DNA of 64,000 bases from Neptuniibacter pectenicola. GTDB lineage: Bacteria; Pseudomonadota; Gammaproteobacteria; Pseudomonadales; Balneatricaceae. Position numbers and translations under genes: made by a program. The stretch covers positions 62,001 to 126,000 of the forward strand of contig NZ_LUTS01000002.1 in the NCBI RefSeq assembly GCF_001597735.1. The letters run 5' to 3'. Shown piece by piece: positions 62,785-64,000 of this stretch. Each line of letters starts with the position of its first letter. Position 1 is the first letter of the stretch. The notes below the pieces were generated by a model. The model saw only the letters and a program-made list of their open reading frames with translations. It did not search any database and was not told the origin of the DNA.

Positions 62785-64000
62785 GTACACAGTTCTCTTT
62801 TCACGGGGGGATACACCCACCTGAAAATAAACAGCGTACTACTGGGCTCGCTATTCAAACTGCACCGATTCCAGCGGAACTTGTCGTGCCGTTGTCGCAG
62901 CATATAGGCGCACCCTCCGAAGTGATTGTGTCTGTCGGTGATCGTGTTTTAAAAGGTCAGGTGATCGCTGAAGCGGTTGGACGTATCAGTGTTAATGTTC
63001 ATGCGCCTAGTTCTGGGACCGTTGTTGCTATTGAAAAGCGCGGTGTACCTCATATCTCGGGTATGAAAGCACCTTGTATTGTGATTGAAACAGATGGACA
63101 GGAGCAATGGGTTGATCATCAAGGGTTAGATGATTACGCCGCTATTCCAAAGCAAGCGCTTATCGACTTTATTCGTCACCACGGTATCAGTGGTATGGGC
63201 GGCGCTGGGTTCCCTACGGATGTAAAATTACATTTAGGCGATGATCATATTGTTAATACGCTTGTACTCAATGCTATGGAGTGTGAGCCTTATATTACCG
63301 CCGATGACATGTTGTTGCGCGAGCATGCGGATAATGTGATCAAAGGGATTGAAGTCATTGCTCACCTTCTCAAGCCTCATCATGTCATGATTGGTATTGA
63401 AGATAATAAACCGCAAGCCATTCGTGCCTTAGAGTTGGCGGCTAAAAACACTGACCTTAATTTAGATATTATAGTTGTGCCTACCATCTATCCTTCCGGT
63501 GGTGAAAAACAGTTAATAAAACTACTGACCGGCGTTGAAGTACCGAGCGGTAAGATTCCGGCTGATGTAGGTATTGTTTGTCAAAACGTGGGGACTGCCG
63601 CCGCTATCTATGATGCGGTCTATCATGGGGTCCCCTTGATCTCACGTATTGTTACCTTAGCGGGCGAGGCTTTAACGCATCCGCATAATATGCGCGCGTT
63701 GATCGGTACACCATTGAAAACCTTGCTTGAGACGGCAGGGGTTAATCAACAAGCGTTGTACCGAATCGTTGTCGGTGGGCCTATGATGGGCTTTACCGTA
63801 GACAGTCAGTCTATTCCAATGATTAAGACAACCAACTGTATTATTGCGGCGACCTATGCCGAGATGCCGCCCGCGCCGCCGGCTAACCCCTGTATCCGTT
63901 GCGGTATGTGTGAGCAGGTCTGCCCCGCCGAGTTATTACCTCAGCAACTCTACTGGTTTGCGAAAGGGAAAGAGTTTGAAAAAGCAAAACACCACAATCT
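62781..64000 (+). CDS. rsxC: Electron transport complex subunit RsxC/RnfC, 5' part
   Basis: The first 406 codons of rsxC; the gene continues beyond the window. It has the N-terminal barrel-sandwich region ([32 protein letters not shown]), the NADH/FMN-binding domain ([49 protein letters not shown]) and the start of the two-cluster domain ([20 protein letters not shown]). ATG 62781 overlaps the rsxB stop. Confidence 0.95.
   Translation, partial: MSTQFSFHGGIHPPENKQRTTGLAIQTAPIPAELVVPLSQHIGAPSEVIVSVGDRVLKGQVIAEAVGRISVNVHAPSSGTVVAIEKRGVPHISGMKAPCIVIETDGQEQWVDHQGLDDYAAIPKQALIDFIRHHGISGMGGAGFPTDVKLHLGDDHIVNTLVLNAMECEPYITADDMLLREHADNVIKGIEVIAHLLKPHHVMIGIEDNKPQAIRALELAAKNTDLNLDIIVVPTIYPSGGEKQLIKLLTGVEVPSGKIPADVGIVCQNVGTAAAIYDAVYHGVPLISRIVTLAGEALTHPHNMRALIGTPLKTLLETAGVNQQALYRIVVGGPMMGFTVDSQSIPMIKTTNCIIAATYAEMPPAPPANPCIRCGMCEQVCPAELLPQQLYWFAKGKEFEKAKHHN

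Overview
The window is a stretch of ordinary gammaproteobacterial chromosome with no rRNA, tRNA, insertion sequence, phage or CRISPR visible. Gene content (sbcB, yaaA, trpS, kdsA, class Ia nrdAB-yfaE, cysG/H/I/D/N, rsxABC, phaB, DUF349, DUF2788 and DUF2789 proteins) and moderate base composition suggest a marine member of the Oceanospirillales, something like Neptunomonas, Amphritea or Marinobacterium. That placement is inference from protein flavour, not from a marker-gene comparison. The window opens inside a MATE efflux gene and closes inside rsxC.

Layout. 1-16.2 kb: MATE pump, acetoacetyl-CoA reductase, a large DUF349 coiled-coil protein, a YchJ-like protein, exonuclease I, an M16 protease, a potassium channel with its small membrane neighbour, an EamA transporter, a Tim44-like protein, yaaA and small genes. 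16.4-18.6 kb: trpS and a 3-mercaptopyruvate-type sulfurtransferase. 18.6-27.6 kb: an iron-uptake cluster, with a divergent LysR gene, a near-consensus Fur box, exbB, two different exbD genes, tonB, a Fiu/PiuA-like receptor, an FMN alpha-hydroxy-acid oxidase, a PiuC-like dioxygenase and an orphan Fe(III)-binding protein, ending at a strong terminator. 27.9-43.1 kb: housekeeping and signalling genes (signal peptidase I, MarC, DUF1294, a GGDEF-EAL protein, DUF547, Dyp peroxidase, cysK, Sel1, DTW, DUF4139, a pseudokinase-SUMF1 membrane protein, kdsA, PilZ, a HugZ-like protein, DUF2788). 43.2-47.5 kb: nrdA-nrdB-yfaE behind a tandem NrdR-box promoter. 47.6-52.9 kb: a gene-poor AT-rich stretch with one broken small gene, a secreted beta-propeller-like protein, a lipoprotein esterase, a DEAD-box helicase and a PCP_red peptide. 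52.9-61.5 kb: sulfate assimilation. 61.6-64 kb: the start of the rsx/rnf operon.

How genes work together. Sulfate activation (CysDN), APS reduction (CysH with Fe-S cysteines), sulfite reduction (CysI plus DUF934, with siroheme from CysG) and cysteine synthesis (CysK, 20 kb away) form one pathway. CysN carries what looks like a dead APS-kinase domain, which fits a route that goes directly from APS to sulfite. In the iron cluster, the receptor and the ExbB/ExbD/ExbD'/TonB motor would import a ferric siderophore, and the two oxidative enzymes and the Fe(III)-binding protein may process the ligand and handle released iron.

The most interesting points are: the second ExbD, with Asn in place of the proton-carrying Asp; the co-directional oxidase-dioxygenase-iron-binding genes behind the TonB receptor; the vestigial APS kinase in CysN; the pseudokinase-SUMF1 protein; a small membrane-protein gene broken by one base after codon 2; and a likely CUG start on the EamA transporter.
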